This document shows positions 1 through 12,671 of a stretch of 64,000 nt of DNA, piece by piece. This DNA is from Alopecurus myosuroides. Lineage: Eukaryota > Streptophyta > Magnoliopsida > Poales > Poaceae. The DNA lies in the NCBI GenBank assembly GCA_028641055.1, contig CM054060.1, positions 317,429,344 through 317,493,343 of the forward strand, read 5' to 3'. The notes under the pieces were generated by a model. The model was not told the origin of the DNA, did no database searches, and saw nothing but the letters and a program-made list of their open reading frames with translations. A program made the position numbers and the translations under genes. Position 1 is the stretch's first letter. The number at the start of each line of letters is the position of its first letter.

Positions 1-960
1 TCCTATGAATTATTCTCTTGTTACTGCACTGTTTGATTGTTGGGGTTTTGACTTTATGGGTCCTTTCCCTCCTTCACAAGGCTACACTCATATTCTTGTT
101 GCTGTTGATTATGTTACTAAATGGGTAGAAGCTATACCGACTAAAAGTGTTGATGGTGAAACCTCATTAAAAATGCTCAAATATATTATTTTCCCTAGGT
201 TTGGTGTACCTAGATATCTTATGACTGATGGGGGTTCTCATTTTATTCATGGTGGTTTTAGAAAAACCCTTGCTAAATATGATGTTAATCATAGAATTAC
301 TTCACCCTATCATCCTCAAACTAGTGGGCAAGTAGAATTATCAAATAGAGAAATCAAATCTATCTTGCAAAAGACTGTTAACAAATCAAGGAAAAATTGG
401 GCTAAGAAATTAAATGATGCTTTGTGGGCTTATAGAACTGCTTATAAAAATCCCATGGGCATGTCTCCTTATAAAATGGTTTATGGAAAAGCTTGTCACT
501 TGCCTTTGGAATTAGAACACAAAGCTTATTGGGCAGTGAAAGACCTAAATAGAGATTTTAACTAGCTGGTGAGAAAAGGTTGCTTGACTTAAGTTCTTTA
601 GATGAATGGAGAAGTGAAGCATATGAAAATGCTAAGCTTTTTAAACAGAAAGTTAAAAGATGGCATGATAAGAGAATTATTAAAAGAGAATTTCATGTTG
701 GTGAGAAAGTGCTATTGTATAGGTCTCGTCTCAGATTTTTTGCAGGAAAATTACTATCGAGATGGGAAGGGACCTTTTGTTATGGAAGAGGTATCTCGTT
801 TGGGGGAAATTAAAATTGTTTCCCTTGAAGACAACACTTAAAAAGTGGTGAATGGCCAAAGACTCAAGCAATATCTTTCTGGAGATCCTTATAATGAAAA
901 TATTGATTGTATTCAAGCCATGATCCCGGAGATGTTTATTAAGAAGCATATTTCAAAAAC
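1..960 (+). pseudogene. Gypsy-1 integrase core and pol C-terminus (broken)
   Basis: This would encode the retrotransposon integrase, which joins element cDNA to chromosomal DNA in the nucleus. The open part (5-565) holds the catalytic core: DFMGPF gives the first Asp, LMTDGGSHF the second, and [10 protein letters not shown] the catalytic Glu, so the DDE triad is present. The [16 protein letters not shown] block typical of Athila integrases follows. A TAG at 563-565 and later frame changes separate the C-terminal part (about 580-900), which keeps FHVGEKVLLYRSRLRFFAGK, the usual end of Gypsy pol. It lacks the zinc-binding HHCC region only because the window starts inside the gene. It is broken and so unlikely to make active integrase. 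Confidence 0.85.
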
Positions 961-1321
961 TGCAGAGTCAATTTTCGAATAGGTATCAGTTTTGGTAAGA
1001 AAATGTTCGCAAAACATCTTCCAACTTTTATTTTTACTGTTTTTGGAAAATATGAAAAATTATGAGCCGAAAACGAGGCGGAGACGGAGACCGGAGGCTC
1101 CACACCATAGGGTGGCGCGGGCCCACCCCTGGCCACGCCAGCCGATGGTTTGGGCGCCCCGGAACCCCTCTCCGACTCATTTTTGACATGGACTTTCCTT
1201 TCGTTATGAAACTTTTTGCTATATAATCCCCCGGATCCCCCGAGGTCCGTATATCGTTTTCTCGTTGTGTTTCTGTTTCGAGTTGTTTCTGCCAGGATCT
1301 GTTTTCGGTTTTAGAAGCATC

Positions 1322-1868
1322 ATGGTCTCTGCCAACGACAAGAAGGGGAAGGGACCAAGGAACATGATGTCCAAGACCGGGAGCAGGAGGAGGAGATCGA
1401 GAGTGGAGCTGAAGGAGATGTAGAAGAGAACTCGCGAGTGCGTGCACGCGCCACCGTCGCAAGCATCAGAGTGGCGGCTAACCCCTTGAAGCTTAAGAGA
1501 GGCGCGCGGATGAGCACTGGAGGGAAGGTTCCACGTCACTCCTTAGCATCGACAACGCCTGCTGCAGGCGTTAAGAACCACCTCCATTCATTAATTCATG
1601 ATTATAAGTACAAAAGGGTGCCCCAGAGGGATTTTCCCTCTATGTGGGATATCAATCATTCTAACAGTGCAGATGAAGGAAGCTCTCAACCTAAGGAAGA
1701 GTGGGGGGAAATTTTGGTGGCTGGGATTCACAGTCCGACAGGCATGCAAACTGTACTTATCGCAATACGGAGGTGATGCGTATGCTTATGTTCGCGATTG
1801 AAGATCTGAAGAAATCAATTGATAAGCTCATTGAGAAGTACTCACCACCACCACCACCGAAGAATTGA
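1322..1868 (+). pseudogene. Gypsy-1 accessory ORF between pol and 3' LTR (broken)
   Basis: A basic small ORF starts at ATG 1322 (MVSANDKKGKGPRNMMSKTG) and hits a stop at 1421. Reading resumes in another frame from about 1438 (ASIRVAANPLKLKRG, then RMSTGGKVPRH). It ends near SIDKLIEKYSPPPPP at about 1850. The same reading, with other lesions, lies at 38203-38750 in Gypsy-2, so this was once a protein-coding gene of the family, about 170-180 residues long. Its position matches the env-like/accessory slot of Athila elements. I see no signal peptide or membrane segment, so 'env' is not supported. Function unknown. Confidence 0.5.
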
Positions 1869-3485
1869 TTCGTCATTGGGTTTGGCATCCCCTCAGCTTG
1901 TTCCAAGCTTGGGGGGAGTGCCACGGTATCACATCACTCTCTTTCATATTTTTTCTTTTTTAGTAGAGTCATATCATGAGTAGAGAGATTATCATATAGG
2001 ATGGTTTGCAGTATGGAAGTGTATCTCCTTAAATGGTTATCGTCGTATCCGTTGGTGTGAGTTGAAGGTTTGAAATATTGATGAGAAGTTTCATCATTTA
2101 CTTTCTACACACATTATTTTTAGTTTTCAATTGTTGTCATATGGTTGAGCTTCTTATTAGTATTTGGTATCACTCTAGAGATCATCAAGTTAATCTATTT
2201 GGTTTTGGAAAACTTAGCTTGGGTCAGTAGAAATAATAATTTGAGATGCTAGTATAAGAAAGAGGAATTTTCCTATTAGCTCATAAACTTAGTATTCACA
2301 AGTTAAGATTGCATGGGCTTTCAATGAAGATTGCATGATTGGTTTCATCATATGTATATTTTTTTGTTTTCCCTCAACTCTTATGCTTGCTACCCAACAT
2401 TCCTAGCCAAAAACCCTGTACTGAGAGGGAATGCTTCTCGTGCATCCAAAACCTTGAGCCCCAAAACCTTGCCATTGTGTACACCATACATGTGGTATTT
2501 ACCTTCCACTCCAAGTAAATTGCTCATGTGCTACCTTTACAACTTTCAAAATTATTCCTGTTTTGTGCCCCTCTTTTAGCTCATGAGGACGTAAATAGAG
2601 GATCTTTGTCTCACTTGTTGATTGGAATTCAAACACCTGTACTAGTGGCTTCATCCGCTTATCCAAATGCTAGAAGAGCTGGCAGCGGGGTGCCCAGCCC
2701 CAAAACTAGTACATGAATTCTCTTCACTATTTTGTCCCTGATTTATCAGTCAAAGCATAATCGTGTAAACAGAAGATAATGAGGGATGACCTTATATACC
2801 AGTTGCGTCCCTCATATGGGATCCACTCTTATGAAGTCTAGTTGGCTTGTGACGTACTGTTTACCATCCGTTGACATAAGCATACACCTCTCTTAAAAAT
2901 GTTTTCAATACCTCTGTTTAATAAAATAAAAGCTCTAGCACATGAGTGATCCATGCTTCCTTCTGTGAAGGGCATTTCTTTTACTTTCATGTTGAGTAAG
3001 TAAACCCATGTCTCTCTGTCTCCAACAAGCATTTGAGTTGTTGTGATCTCACCATCTATATGTTGATTTATTCAATCATGTTTTCTATCCTTATTTGTTT
3101 AGCATATGCTTTATTATCTGAATGAATATTACTTTGAAAAGCTATGAATCACTGTAAAAGAATTGTTATAATTAAACATGTTAAGCTTTAGAAGATGAGC
3201 CTTATTATAAAGACTTCACCTAAGATAAGCAGGATATCATTAAATGTTCTCTGACCAAGAATGAAGTTTGCCATTACCAATTTTGATTCTCTCTTTTGCA
3301 TCTTTGTTTGTGACTCCCATTACTCGTTTCAAATTAGGTTATATGAGAGGAAGTTGTTGTCTATAATGATTAGTGCGTAGATAGATGTGATGCTTCTTGT
3401 CCGTATTTTATTTATCCACTATTCACTCCATAAACCTGTGGTCATGTTTTCTGAGTTCAGTTTCGCTTGGGGACAAGCGAGGTCT
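1869..3485 (+). other. Non-coding 3' spacer of Gypsy-1
   Basis: AT-rich sequence between the accessory ORF and the polypurine tract. It aligns by eye with 38751-40405 of Gypsy-2, for example around 'actgagagggaatgcttctc' and 'gcttggggacaagcgagg', but has no ORF shared by both copies. Athila elements normally carry a long untranslated 3' spacer here. Short open frames in it (for example 2331-2579) are not conserved between the two copies. Confidence 0.65.
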
Positions 3486-3500
3486 AAGCTTGGGCGGAGT
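3486..3500 (+). other. Polypurine tract of Gypsy-1
   Basis: The purine-rich run aagcttgggcggagt lies directly before the 3' LTR, where plus-strand DNA synthesis would be primed. The Gypsy-2 copy (40406-40420) reads aagcttgggggaagt, so this one has gained a C. Confidence 0.6.
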
Positions 3501-5006
3501 TGATACATCCATTTTGTATCACTATTTTATATCACAATTTTCTATTATTCATCGATATATTTCATGTTATGATGCATCTCTTATGTTATTTTATCTTATT
3601 TTGCATGTTTTATAATTTTTGGAGAATAAACACCGGGACCAGGAATCTGATGGAAAAAAGCACCGTCAAGATACCATATTTCAGAAGATCAGAAGAAGAA
3701 ATGGGACACCGGGGGTGTCCTGAAAGTTCAGAAGAGGAACACAGCCAGAAGGAGAGCCAGAGGGGGCCCACCATGGGCCCACGCCATGGGGTGGCGTGTC
3801 CCCCCTTGGTCGCGCCACCTAGGGGTGTGGCCACCCTGGCCCACCTCTGGGGGATATTTTCCACGTGTCTGTCCCCGAGGAAACCCTAAGACTCATTCCA
3901 TCGTCGAAGAATTATTACACCGTCCTCTCGGGGCGGAAAACACCCGAGAGAGAAAAACTCTTTGGCAGGGAGAAATCTGTCGGGGAAATTCCTCTCCGGA
4001 GAGGGGAAATCACCGCCATCGTCACTGTTATCACCCCGGGAATCATCAAGATTGTCATCATCATCATCATCGCCACCAGAACCATCACCCTCATCATCCA
4101 CCTTCATCCCTCTGTAACAATTAGGGGCCTCTAACGTTGTTTTGCATTAGATCTCTCTCCCGGTGTGGATTACTTGTTAGTAGTTGATGCTTGTGAGATT
4201 TATCGGTGTTTGCACTTTATGACCAGATTGTTATCATCCATTATATCACCCCTGGTCATGATCCATATGTTGTCTTGTGAGTAGTTCTTGTTGTTCTTGA
4301 GGACATGGGAGAAGTCAAGTTCTTAGTAGTGAAGTAATGTTGAGTAATATTTAATGTTTGATATTTAAGTTGTGGTGTTATTCTTCTAGTGGTATCATGT
4401 GAACATCGACTACATGATACTTCACCATTTATGGCCTAGAGGAATGCATCGTGTATTTGGCTACTAATTGTGGGGTTGCCGGAGTGACGGAAACCTAAAC
4501 CCCCTTTAGGAAACCATTACACGAGGGAGCGTAGGATCCCGGAGTTTAAAATCGTGGTTAGATTTATTTCTTAATTACTTTCTTGTAGTTGCGGATGCTT
4601 GCAAGGGGTATAATCACAAGTATGTATTAGTCTTGGATGGGACGGTACATTAGCATAGATTCACCCACACAACACTTATCAAAACACCTAAAAGTATTCA
4701 GCTGCATGGAACAAAAGCACTGGACAGAAACCTCCCGTGTGTCCTCGAGAACGTTTGTTAATCATAAGTAAACTCACCGGCTTGTCCTTTGCTGAAGAAA
4801 GGATTGGGCCACTTGCTTCAATTATTATTATATTTACTCGTATTTTATTTATCTGCAATATCAAAAACCCCTACAAATCTATTTTCCAGTATTTACACGT
4901 ATTCCTTCATTGAAACTGCTTGTCAACACCTTCTGCTCCTCGTTGGGTTTGACACTCTTATTTATAGAAAGTACTACGGTACACCCCCTATACTCGTGGG
5001 TCATCA
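3501..5006 (+). repeat. 3' LTR of Gypsy-1
   Basis: It begins tgatacatccattttgtatc and ends tgggtcatca (TG...CA), about 1.5 kb. It matches both Gypsy-2 LTRs (30945-33000, 40421-41917) over its full length. Internal landmarks shared by all three are a GC-rich 'gggcccacgccatgggg' block, a CAT/ATC microsatellite at about 4050-4100, and 'tctctctcccggtgtgga' at about 4150. The LTR provides promoter and polyadenylation signals. His/Asp-rich open frames here are just the trinucleotide repeat read in frame. Confidence 0.85.
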
Positions 5007-7797
5007 TGGACACATCTGACAAACTTTGTTTTTTTGGGATTTGAATGCACGAGTAGAGCTCATACTCAGTACATGTGGAGGCTAGCAAAAGACTGGGAGC
5101 GACAAATCAAGAGATCAATAATGGCCATAATCATGCATAGCGACAAAAACATCATTAATAAAAGCATAAGTGGTACCAAAAGTTCAAAAACTAAATGATC
5201 ATAGAGGCTATATGTGACTGGTTTGTATTCATAAACATGGTGTAAGCATGCGCCAAGTCAACCAAATAAAACATTCAAAGGAGAACACCACAAATTTATG
5301 CTTCAATATGACAAGAACAACTCATGATTCTTTCAATGGCACATTAAAAACTCTCAGCTATTTGAGACAAATCATGCTACAGTCTTTAGAATAAAATAAC
5401 ATCTAGCAAGATATGAAAAATTCTAGCCATAGTCTATACAAGCTTCTATTTGCATCGTTATAAATTCTACCACGCAACAGTTTCTTTTCCCAACAAGCAC
5501 CATACAAAATATGTTTTTTAAAAAACTCCCTAAATGATACAGAAAGCAAACATGAGAGTAATCACATAACACTACTAAAACTAACATATCTAGATAAGAG
5601 ATGCAATGAAAACAAGAGCTAAACAGAAAATTTTGCAGCAGCTGGAAGAAAAATTAAGAATTCAAGCATAACGAGTATTCAAATGAAAAAGAGGAGTGTG
5701 TATCTGTGCAAAACAAGGATTCTACGTTCCAATGATATTATTGAAACAAGGAAAAAAAGAAAACTAAACGAAAAATAAAATACGCTCCAAGTAAATTTTA
5801 TGATGTGACCCAATAAAAATATAGTTTCACTAGAAGTGACCTGATAAGTTGTTAATTTCATATAATGAGTCTTGGGCATCCCCAACATTAGATGCTTGAG
5901 TATTCTTAGAATTTTCTGGCATGAACCATAAGGGAATCCCCAAGGTTTGACCTTGCACTCTTCTTGATCATATTATATCACCCTCTTCCCTTGACCCTTG
6001 AAAACTTCCTTCACGCCACACTCAAAGAGTAAATCGCATTAGAGGGTTAGTGCAATAATAAAAAATCATGGGTTCCGTATGGGAACAAGTGTTATTGATA
6101 CTTTTAAACATTATCTACAACCACCAATTTTTCTTGAAGCAAAGAAATCCACTTGATACTGTAAAAGAGCAAATGCAAGAAAAATGTCAGAATCTTCCAA
6201 AACCAGAACATTCTGTAAAGACGATTTTTTTGTGGCACTTACGTTGCTCAAATCAAAAAACTTAAAGAATGAAAAAGTTGCTTAATTAGCCAAGGAATAC
6301 GCACAAAACAGTTCAGGTCATTCTCATCTTGCTGGATTTTTCACGGTTTTTATGGTGGACAGCAGAAATCTGTTTCCTGCGTAGAAATCCAAAACCAACT
6401 CCAACTCTCGTCAGAAACTTTACTTGGCACAACTAATACATGAAAATAAAGATACAAAGGAGTTGCTACATAAGTATACAACAACTTTACTCAAATAAAA
6501 TAGAGAAAACAAAACAAAAAATAAAACCATGGGTTATCTCCCAAGAGTGCTTTTCTTTAACTTTGCTAGGCCCAGAAGAGTGGATTCACGTGTTTTCAAG
6601 TGAAGAAGATGCTCACATGATAAATATGAATTAACAAAAAGAGAGAATCAAGAAGAAAGTATAATTTATTTTTGAGTATAACCCACTTCCTATGCACATG
6701 AATCTTGAAAAGAAATAAATCAAAGAAGCTCAAACTAGAGATCATGGGAAGGTAGAACAAGAGTAGTTTCAAAACTTTCAACGAAAAGAGAGATGTTTTA
6801 GTAACATGAAAATTCCTACAACCATACTTTCCTCTCTCATAATAATTTCCAGTAGTCTCATGAACAAACTCAACAACATAATTGTCACATAAAACATGTT
6901 TGTCATGGTCTAAAATCACAAAATTCATATCAAGCTCAAAAATAGTGGGGTCAAAATTAAAATTAAAGATCTCTTATTTCCCACTTTTAGCAATAGAAAA
7001 ACAAGATGATTGGTAACTCATAAAAGGTATGTGACACATTATAGCAATCATATTTTCAGTAGCATTATAATTTATAACATCAAGTAACATAGGACCATCA
7101 TCTAGAGCATTATCATATAAATTTTCTAAACAAACATCCTAATTATCATGCATATCAATAGTTGGAATAATAGAGGATTATCATATGATTTATCAAAGTA
7201 GGTTGGATTATCATAAATAACAGTAGTAATATAATTCTCAAAAGTTTCATTCATAGTAGTATCGAGGTCACAAGTATAGCAAGTATCAACTTCATCAAAA
7301 AGGGATATTTCAAAAGAATCAATAGGATCATCACAACTATGAGTTAAAGAGTTAGTATCATTTGGAGGTAGGACATGGGTAGCTCCATTCTTCCTCCTCT
7401 TGATCATCACCCTCCTCCTCTTTTTCATCCAATGAGTTTCGAGATTTAGCAATTTCTTCTTCCATAGGCTCCTGCAAGGCATTAGTATTTGGTTGAGAGC
7501 ATTTATTAAGATATTAAAGTATGTAATAATTACAAACCTTGTAATTATCAAATAAATATTCAAGTATAGCATAAATCTCATATTTATAAGGTGCATCATC
7601 AATACTTTCAAGCAAATAGGCAATTTCGAATGCACCCTTGCAAGCAATAAATTCTTCAATTTGTTCCACATCATAAAATTCATAATTTCCCTTAACATAA
7701 GAAGATATGGTAACATTATCATTATACTCACATTAAAAAGGGAGGTGTTTATACCTCCTACAACAATGAGATTTATCAAAGCAATCTAAAGATAACA
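5007..7797 (-). mobile_element. Internal remnant of minus-strand Athila-like element A
   Basis: AT-rich sequence with a recognisable Athila-type reading on the minus strand only at its right end (7126-7779). The rest looks like degraded element spacer. It probably continues the leader at 21929-22264, separated from it by the Helitron/LINE block, because both are minus-strand and flank that block. This linkage is inferred from order and orientation. On the left it is cut by Gypsy-1. Confidence 0.5.
7126..7779 (-). pseudogene. Athila-type unknown ORF remnant (DDPIDSFEISLFDEVDTC)
   Basis: A 217-residue minus-strand reading. Residues about 125-170 carry THSCDDPIDSFEISLFDE followed by VDTCYTCDLDTTMNETFE. 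I associate this acidic Cys-containing stretch with a conserved but uncharacterised protein segment of Triticeae Athila-like elements, from memory of the family and unverified. The N-terminal 120 residues are hydrophobic and Asn/Leu/Ile-rich in a way that suggests a shifted frame. No catalytic motif is visible. It is a decayed fragment. Confidence 0.45.
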
Positions 7798-8840
7798 TCC
7801 TTGCAAGTGTTGGGGCTCTTCTGAGGGCTATTCGATTTTCGGCCGTCCGATTGAGCTTCCAAACGACTCCGAGCCGTCCGATCTGTCTTGTTTATTTTGT
7901 CTATTTTTTGCTACACGGTGGTCATTCTACTGTCTCGCTGGTTGTGGTCCTGGTTATTTTTGGACCCACAGGTCGGTATATCTGGGTAACTATTGGCGTC
8001 GCTCTGAGATTGGAGAACACGTCCGCGCAGCGGCAGGCTCGCTCTCCCTAATTGGATGGCCTGATTTTACTCGCACGGGCACACACTCTTCCGTTGCTGC
8101 TGGCCCCTGCTTTTTTCGACCCACATGGCAGTTTTTGGGGTCGTTTGCTCATGTGTGCACAGGCTGAGCGCGTCGGTCCGCTGCGAAGCTGCTCACTGGT
8201 TGGCCATGTCGGTTTTACCCGCGCAGATATCAAAGACGTCACTGCTTGCGGCCCCCATATATTTGGGACCCACACTCCCGTGAGTGGTGTCACAGAATTT
8301 CTGTATATATGGGTTCAACCTCGATAGATTGGTGGAGATGAGCACGGTGAAACTCTAGCCGGCTCATTCCCCATTCCCCACTCCCCTCTCTGCGCAACTC
8401 CTCTCCCGTTGTCTCGCTCCTTCCCCCACCTCGCAGCAGCCGCCGCCGTTCCTACGGTTGCGACCGAGAAAGTAGGACCCTGGAAGAATCCTTCATGGCG
8501 GCTGTCTTCTCCTCCGCCCAATGGTCAATTCGTCCGCCATCCTTCCTCGTCGGCGTGTGAAAGAGGCGATTCCCTCTGCAAGACACCAATGATGGTGAAA
8601 CCGCCTTGCGGCGCCCGCTCCAAGGCAGCGGGAATGGTGAAGTCACTGTGCGACACCCTCAGCGTCGAGCCCACATGTCTTCTCCGGGACTGGCTGCTGC
8701 CTCCCCCGTGGTTCCGATGATTTCCCCAATTGATTTGTTCTATTTCCACGAGATTTTCAGATCTGGTCGTTTTCCTGTATGCACCATATAAGGAAACCAC
8801 TTAATCTTTGAATGTATTCGTTGTTGTATTTTATCTTAAG
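7798..8840 (+). other. GC-rich promoter/5'-UTR-like stretch at left of Helitron-like block
   Basis: Base composition changes sharply here from AT-rich element DNA to gene-like sequence. A TATA motif at about 8304 is followed by a pyrimidine-rich leader (about 8370-8440) and codon-like GC-rich sequence (8440-8720). The longest plus-strand frame, 8409-8720 (103 codons), is unlike anything I recognise. It may be a captured host promoter and first exon, as Helitrons often carry, but I cannot name a gene. The boundary with the LINE near 8840 is approximate. Confidence 0.35.
8303..8310 (+). promoter_or_regulatory. TATA-like motif
   Basis: gtatatat lies about 60-130 bp upstream of a CT-rich leader and GC-rich sequence. 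The spacing fits a plant core promoter, but there is no transcript evidence and the downstream gene is not recognised. Confidence 0.3.
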
Positions 8841-9023
8841 GACCATGGGCTCACCCTGAGCATGGAGAGACAACCGACGGAGTAGGGGAAGGACGAACGG
8901 CGGAGAATTTCTCCGATGGCCGTCCGCGGGCCGTAGAGGAGAAGATGACAGGGGGAGCGTGCCATGGTCTCTACTCTACAACTGGTAGTGTTTTAAGGTC
9001 CGCTACTTGTACAACGGAGCAGC

Positions 9024-9997
9024 ATGACGGAGGCGACGAAGGCGACGCCCACGGCGGAGGTGACGGAGGTGACACGTGCGGCGGCGCGAGCAAAGTGGGA
9101 GGCAGCACGGTGGAAGGCCTCCTTCCACCGACGTTCGTCCTCTCCCTCGGTGCCGCACAGGTGGGGGACCGTCGTGCTCCGACGGGATCTACGGCGTATC
9201 GCGCTTCTCGACGAGGAGGAAGTGATCATCGATTGGCTCGATTAGCAAGCAGATACAACGATTAAGGTTGGTGACGTGCTCGATTTGAACGAGTTCGTGG
9301 TTACAGTTGACGAGCGGGTGGATTGTGTCGTCAATGTTTCGGTCGATTCCGGCGATCATGGGGCCTCTCCTCCTGTTCCTAGATCAACGTGGCCATCATC
9401 TCCTACCTCGTTGTGTTGGGCTGCGTTGTACCATGAGTCAGGTAAGGAGCGTGCCTTGCACGGCACCATTATTTTGCGGTGTGCGGAGCACCGTCTGGTT
9501 CTCGTTGGTGAGGACGGGATCGCCGTCGACGTGCGGTTAACCAGGCACGATGAGGTGGTGCGCACTGCGAGTTGGGTCCACTTCTCGTGTCACTCAGCTC
9601 TTGTTGGGGAAGTTATCGCATCGCCACGCGTCCGGGAAAATGGCGCACGCGTCCCTCAGCGACCGTACCCATCCCTGGGCCCTCGTGCGCTCTTTCGAGA
9701 CCCACCGGTGCGGTGTCACGGTGTGCCGCTATTGGCCGCTGACGGTGGGCCGGTCCTAGCGTGGTTATCCCCTTATCTCCTCGCCCATAGCCCGCTCCAG
9801 ATACAGTTTCCAGATTTGCTCACATCTGGAGGAGGGGAGAGGCGGCGGGGAGACCTAGGGTTGTGTTCGTCCAGATCCAACCACGAAAATCCATTCTCCG
9901 ACATCCATCTCAAGCGCGCAGAGCTGAGAAGTGGGCTGGCACGGTGCAAGGAGATTCACGGAGCTTGGCTACGGTGCTTTCTTCTCCAGCTCCGGTG
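9024..9997 (+). pseudogene. Unrecognised ORF upstream of LINE ORF1
   Basis: One frame runs from 9024 to the start of LINE ORF1, broken only by a TAG at 9243-9245. The part after the stop starts LDLNEFVVTVDERVDCVVNV and is acidic, then becomes Pro/Arg-rich. Its length (about 320 codons) in GC-rich DNA could arise by chance, but the first half has ordinary amino-acid composition. It could be a LINE 5' ORF, a captured host exon or nothing. I recognise no domain. Confidence 0.25.
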
Positions 9998-12671
9998 ATG
10001 GCCTACAACGATAGGAGGGGCGGCAGGGGGTTCGGGCCTCCTCTGCGGGCAAACTTCCCTCCTCGTCGTCCTCCGGGTGGCTACGCGGCTGGTGCTTTCG
10101 ACGCTGAAAGCAGTCGGGCTGGCGATGAGGGGTTCGCTGCTCCTGTTCCTCGAGGTAGGTTTGATTCTCGTCTTGAAGACCGGCGGGGAACGGTGGGCTC
10201 GCGCTCCCGCAGCCGCGAGCGAGGTCGTGGTGGTGGTCGCGATTCGGGGCGGTCCAACTTCAACAACAACAGGTTGGGAGCCATCGGCCGTGCCCCATCC
10301 AGGATCTCATCGTCGAATCAAGGTAATAGGGATCGATGGAATCACAGGGCGGAGATGTTGGATACTGAATCTGATAATTCTAACGATGGAAGAGATTCCT
10401 CATCGGTCAACCCCAATCTGCAAAATCCTGACGGCTCCTCTGCAGTCGTGGAGACAATTGTGGTGGGGCGAGATCAGGGATTTGTCACGTTGCAGCCTGC
10501 TGCTGGAGCTTCTAGGTCTAGGAACGATTCTGCCTTTGATTCTTCTCAAGGTTTACCTCAAAACGTTTCTGCTTATGACAGAGAGGACGTTGAGCCTTCT
10601 CGATCTGTCAGGTTTCAAGAGGATAATGTCCATGTTGATTCTGACAATTTGTGTCTCATCTGTGGTGATGATCATTGTGAGAAGTTTGTTTACAGTGAGA
10701 TTAATCCCTGGGAAGTTGCAGCCCCCTTTGTGGGCGCATCGATTCCGGGTGGGGGTTTCTTCGTTATCCCCGACATCAGAAATCCTGCTCCCCCCAAAGA
10801 GATGCACCAAGCCGTCATTGAAGTGCTGGAAGGTAACCCGACGGCTAGAGACATTGAGGAAGAATTTGCACAATGGGCTGGTAGGATGTGTACATGGAGA
10901 TGGTATGCTAAACCTCTGGCCTCCAAGAAATTTCTCATGCGCTTTCCCAGCTCCAGAGATATTGACGCATGGGTTCACTTCAGCAATGCTCAATTGCTAA
11001 CTCTCCCTGGTGTAGTGATTAGAGTTGATCATTGGACTCCTCAATATGGTTCCACGGGAGAATTGGACACTGCATGGTTTCAGGTCAAAGGGATTCCTCT
11101 TGATAACAGGAACTGCCCTACTGATATCTTTATCAGCAGTTTGGTGGGGAGAGCCCTGCTGGTGGATAGGCATAGTCTCAACAATGTTGACTATGTCAGG
11201 ATAAAAATTGGAAATCTGGATGTATCCCTAGTACCACCTGTGGTTTCCAATGTCAACATTGCAAACAGCTTTTATGATATTGAATTTACAAGGGAAATCC
11301 CTGTGAGCAAGCAAGGCTCTGATAAATCTGCTGTTCCGGTTCAGTCATCCAAGGAGGGTTCCAGTCATGGTGGTACTGCATCTCAGCAAACCCCCAAGCG
11401 TGCCAGGCAAGAGGGTCCTACTAGAACTCCTTCCAATGCTGCTCCTGGTGGGTTTATGCGAGATGCTAGAGCAGCGTATGGTAGGCAGTTTGCTCCCACT
11501 GATAAAGCTGAACAGACTAGAGATATGTGTGTTGATGATAAAGGTAAAAGGAAAGCACCTGAGCCCTCTGGTAGCTCCCATGAAGACAGTGAGGATGAGT
11601 CTTTTGCTGCCCAGGTTCAAAGACTTGGCTATAGTGCTGAGCATGAGAAAAAACAAATGATTCCTGTGTCTGTTGGAAGCCCCAGCACTAGAAGACTTCC
11701 TGGTCCTGCTGTGGATCATTACAACAAATACCTGGAGTACCTCTCAAAGCCTAAGTTGATTATTGATGGGGTGGTTGAACATCCTGATGAACCACTCCAA
11801 AATGAGCTCACATATGAAGATTTCCTGAAGCAGCTTATGCAATCTAGAAGTGACAAGAAAGACATGTGGAAGGACAAGTTAAAGCAGATTCCAGGTGCCC
11901 AGGTACAGCCAGTGGTTGAGTCCCCACTCACATCTTTTAGCTCAGAAGATTTTTCTAAATCCACTTCGGCTATGTCTGCTGCTTCTGAAGAACTTCAGCA
12001 AGTGCACCCCTCTGCGGTTCGCATTACTGAAGTTTTCCCTGAGATACCTGTTACTCCTTCCTGATGGGGTTCCTCCTTCTTCAATCACTCCTGCTCAGCA
12101 TGTTCCCTCTAGGGTCAGTGCGAGGAATGCCTCCTCTAGAAGAGCTAATGTGGACATGATGCAGAGGGCAACTCAATTTATTGCTAGGAGAGATGCAGGT
12201 ACTCCTTTCTGTTCAAACTCATTCTCTGTCCTTGCTGATAATGATATTTCTGATAAAGCACTTGAACTTGGTATTGATGCATCCTCTTTTACTTTTGAAA
12301 CTATTAATTTGCTGAGGGATTGGGAAGCTGCTAGGGCTAGCCTTTTAAGTAAGAAAAAAACTTTACCTGTTTCCAATCCTGTAAGCCCCACTAATGCCTC
12401 ACACCAAAATGATGCTGCTACTAAAATGCTGTTGCCTATTCAGGAGGATGTGATGGAATCATCCTCTGACAGTGATTCTATCGCCTTTACTCCTGTAATT
12501 TCCAAAAGGACGGCTAAGAATTTGAAAAATAAATCTATGTCTAAAGGTGCATCTTCTCAGGGAGTACCCCTTGGTGGTAAATCTTCCCTTGGTAGGGTAC
12601 ACACAAACCACCCTTTGAGTGGGATTGTGGAGGGGCCTAGGGTCAGATCAAAACCAAAAAAGTTATTATGA
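9998..12671 (+). pseudogene. LINE ORF1 protein (one frameshift)
   Basis: ORF1 of plant LINEs encodes an RNA-binding, gag-like protein that packages the element transcript. I start it at ATG 9998 (MAYNDRRGGRGFGPP), which follows a leader and opens an Arg/Gly-rich, disordered N-terminus. A Cys/His cluster (CLICGDDHCEKF, about residues 220-235) is followed by a folded region resembling DUF4283-type gag domains (FLMRFPSSRDIDAWVHFSNA, then GIPLDNRNCPTDIF). Frame is lost at about 12055, where TGA follows VTPS. Reading continues one frame over to a TGA at 12669-12671. That stop overlaps the ORF2 ATG as ATGA. Confidence 0.7.

Larger units (their letters stand above)
1..5006 (+). mobile_element. Gypsy-1: Athila-lineage LTR retrotransposon, 3' part
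   Basis: An LTR retrotransposon cut off on its left by the window edge. In order it shows integrase, the end of pol, a small accessory ORF, a long non-coding spacer, a polypurine tract and a 3' LTR. The order and the integrase wording match Gypsy elements of the Athila lineage. It is the same family as Gypsy-2 at 30945-41917: the two align from integrase through to the LTR. The family name is not assigned because I could not compare it with a repeat library. Its right end abuts minus-strand remnants of another Athila-like element, so it probably inserted into that element. Confidence 0.85.

Noticed and set aside
3786..4134. His- and Asp-rich frames in the Gypsy LTRs (also 31302-31556, 40704-41192)
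   Set aside because: They are CAT/ATC microsatellite read in three frames, differing between LTR copies.
8945..9265. Gly/Asp-rich 106-codon frame
   Set aside because: It overlaps the better frame starting at 9024 and consists of GGNGAC-type repeats.
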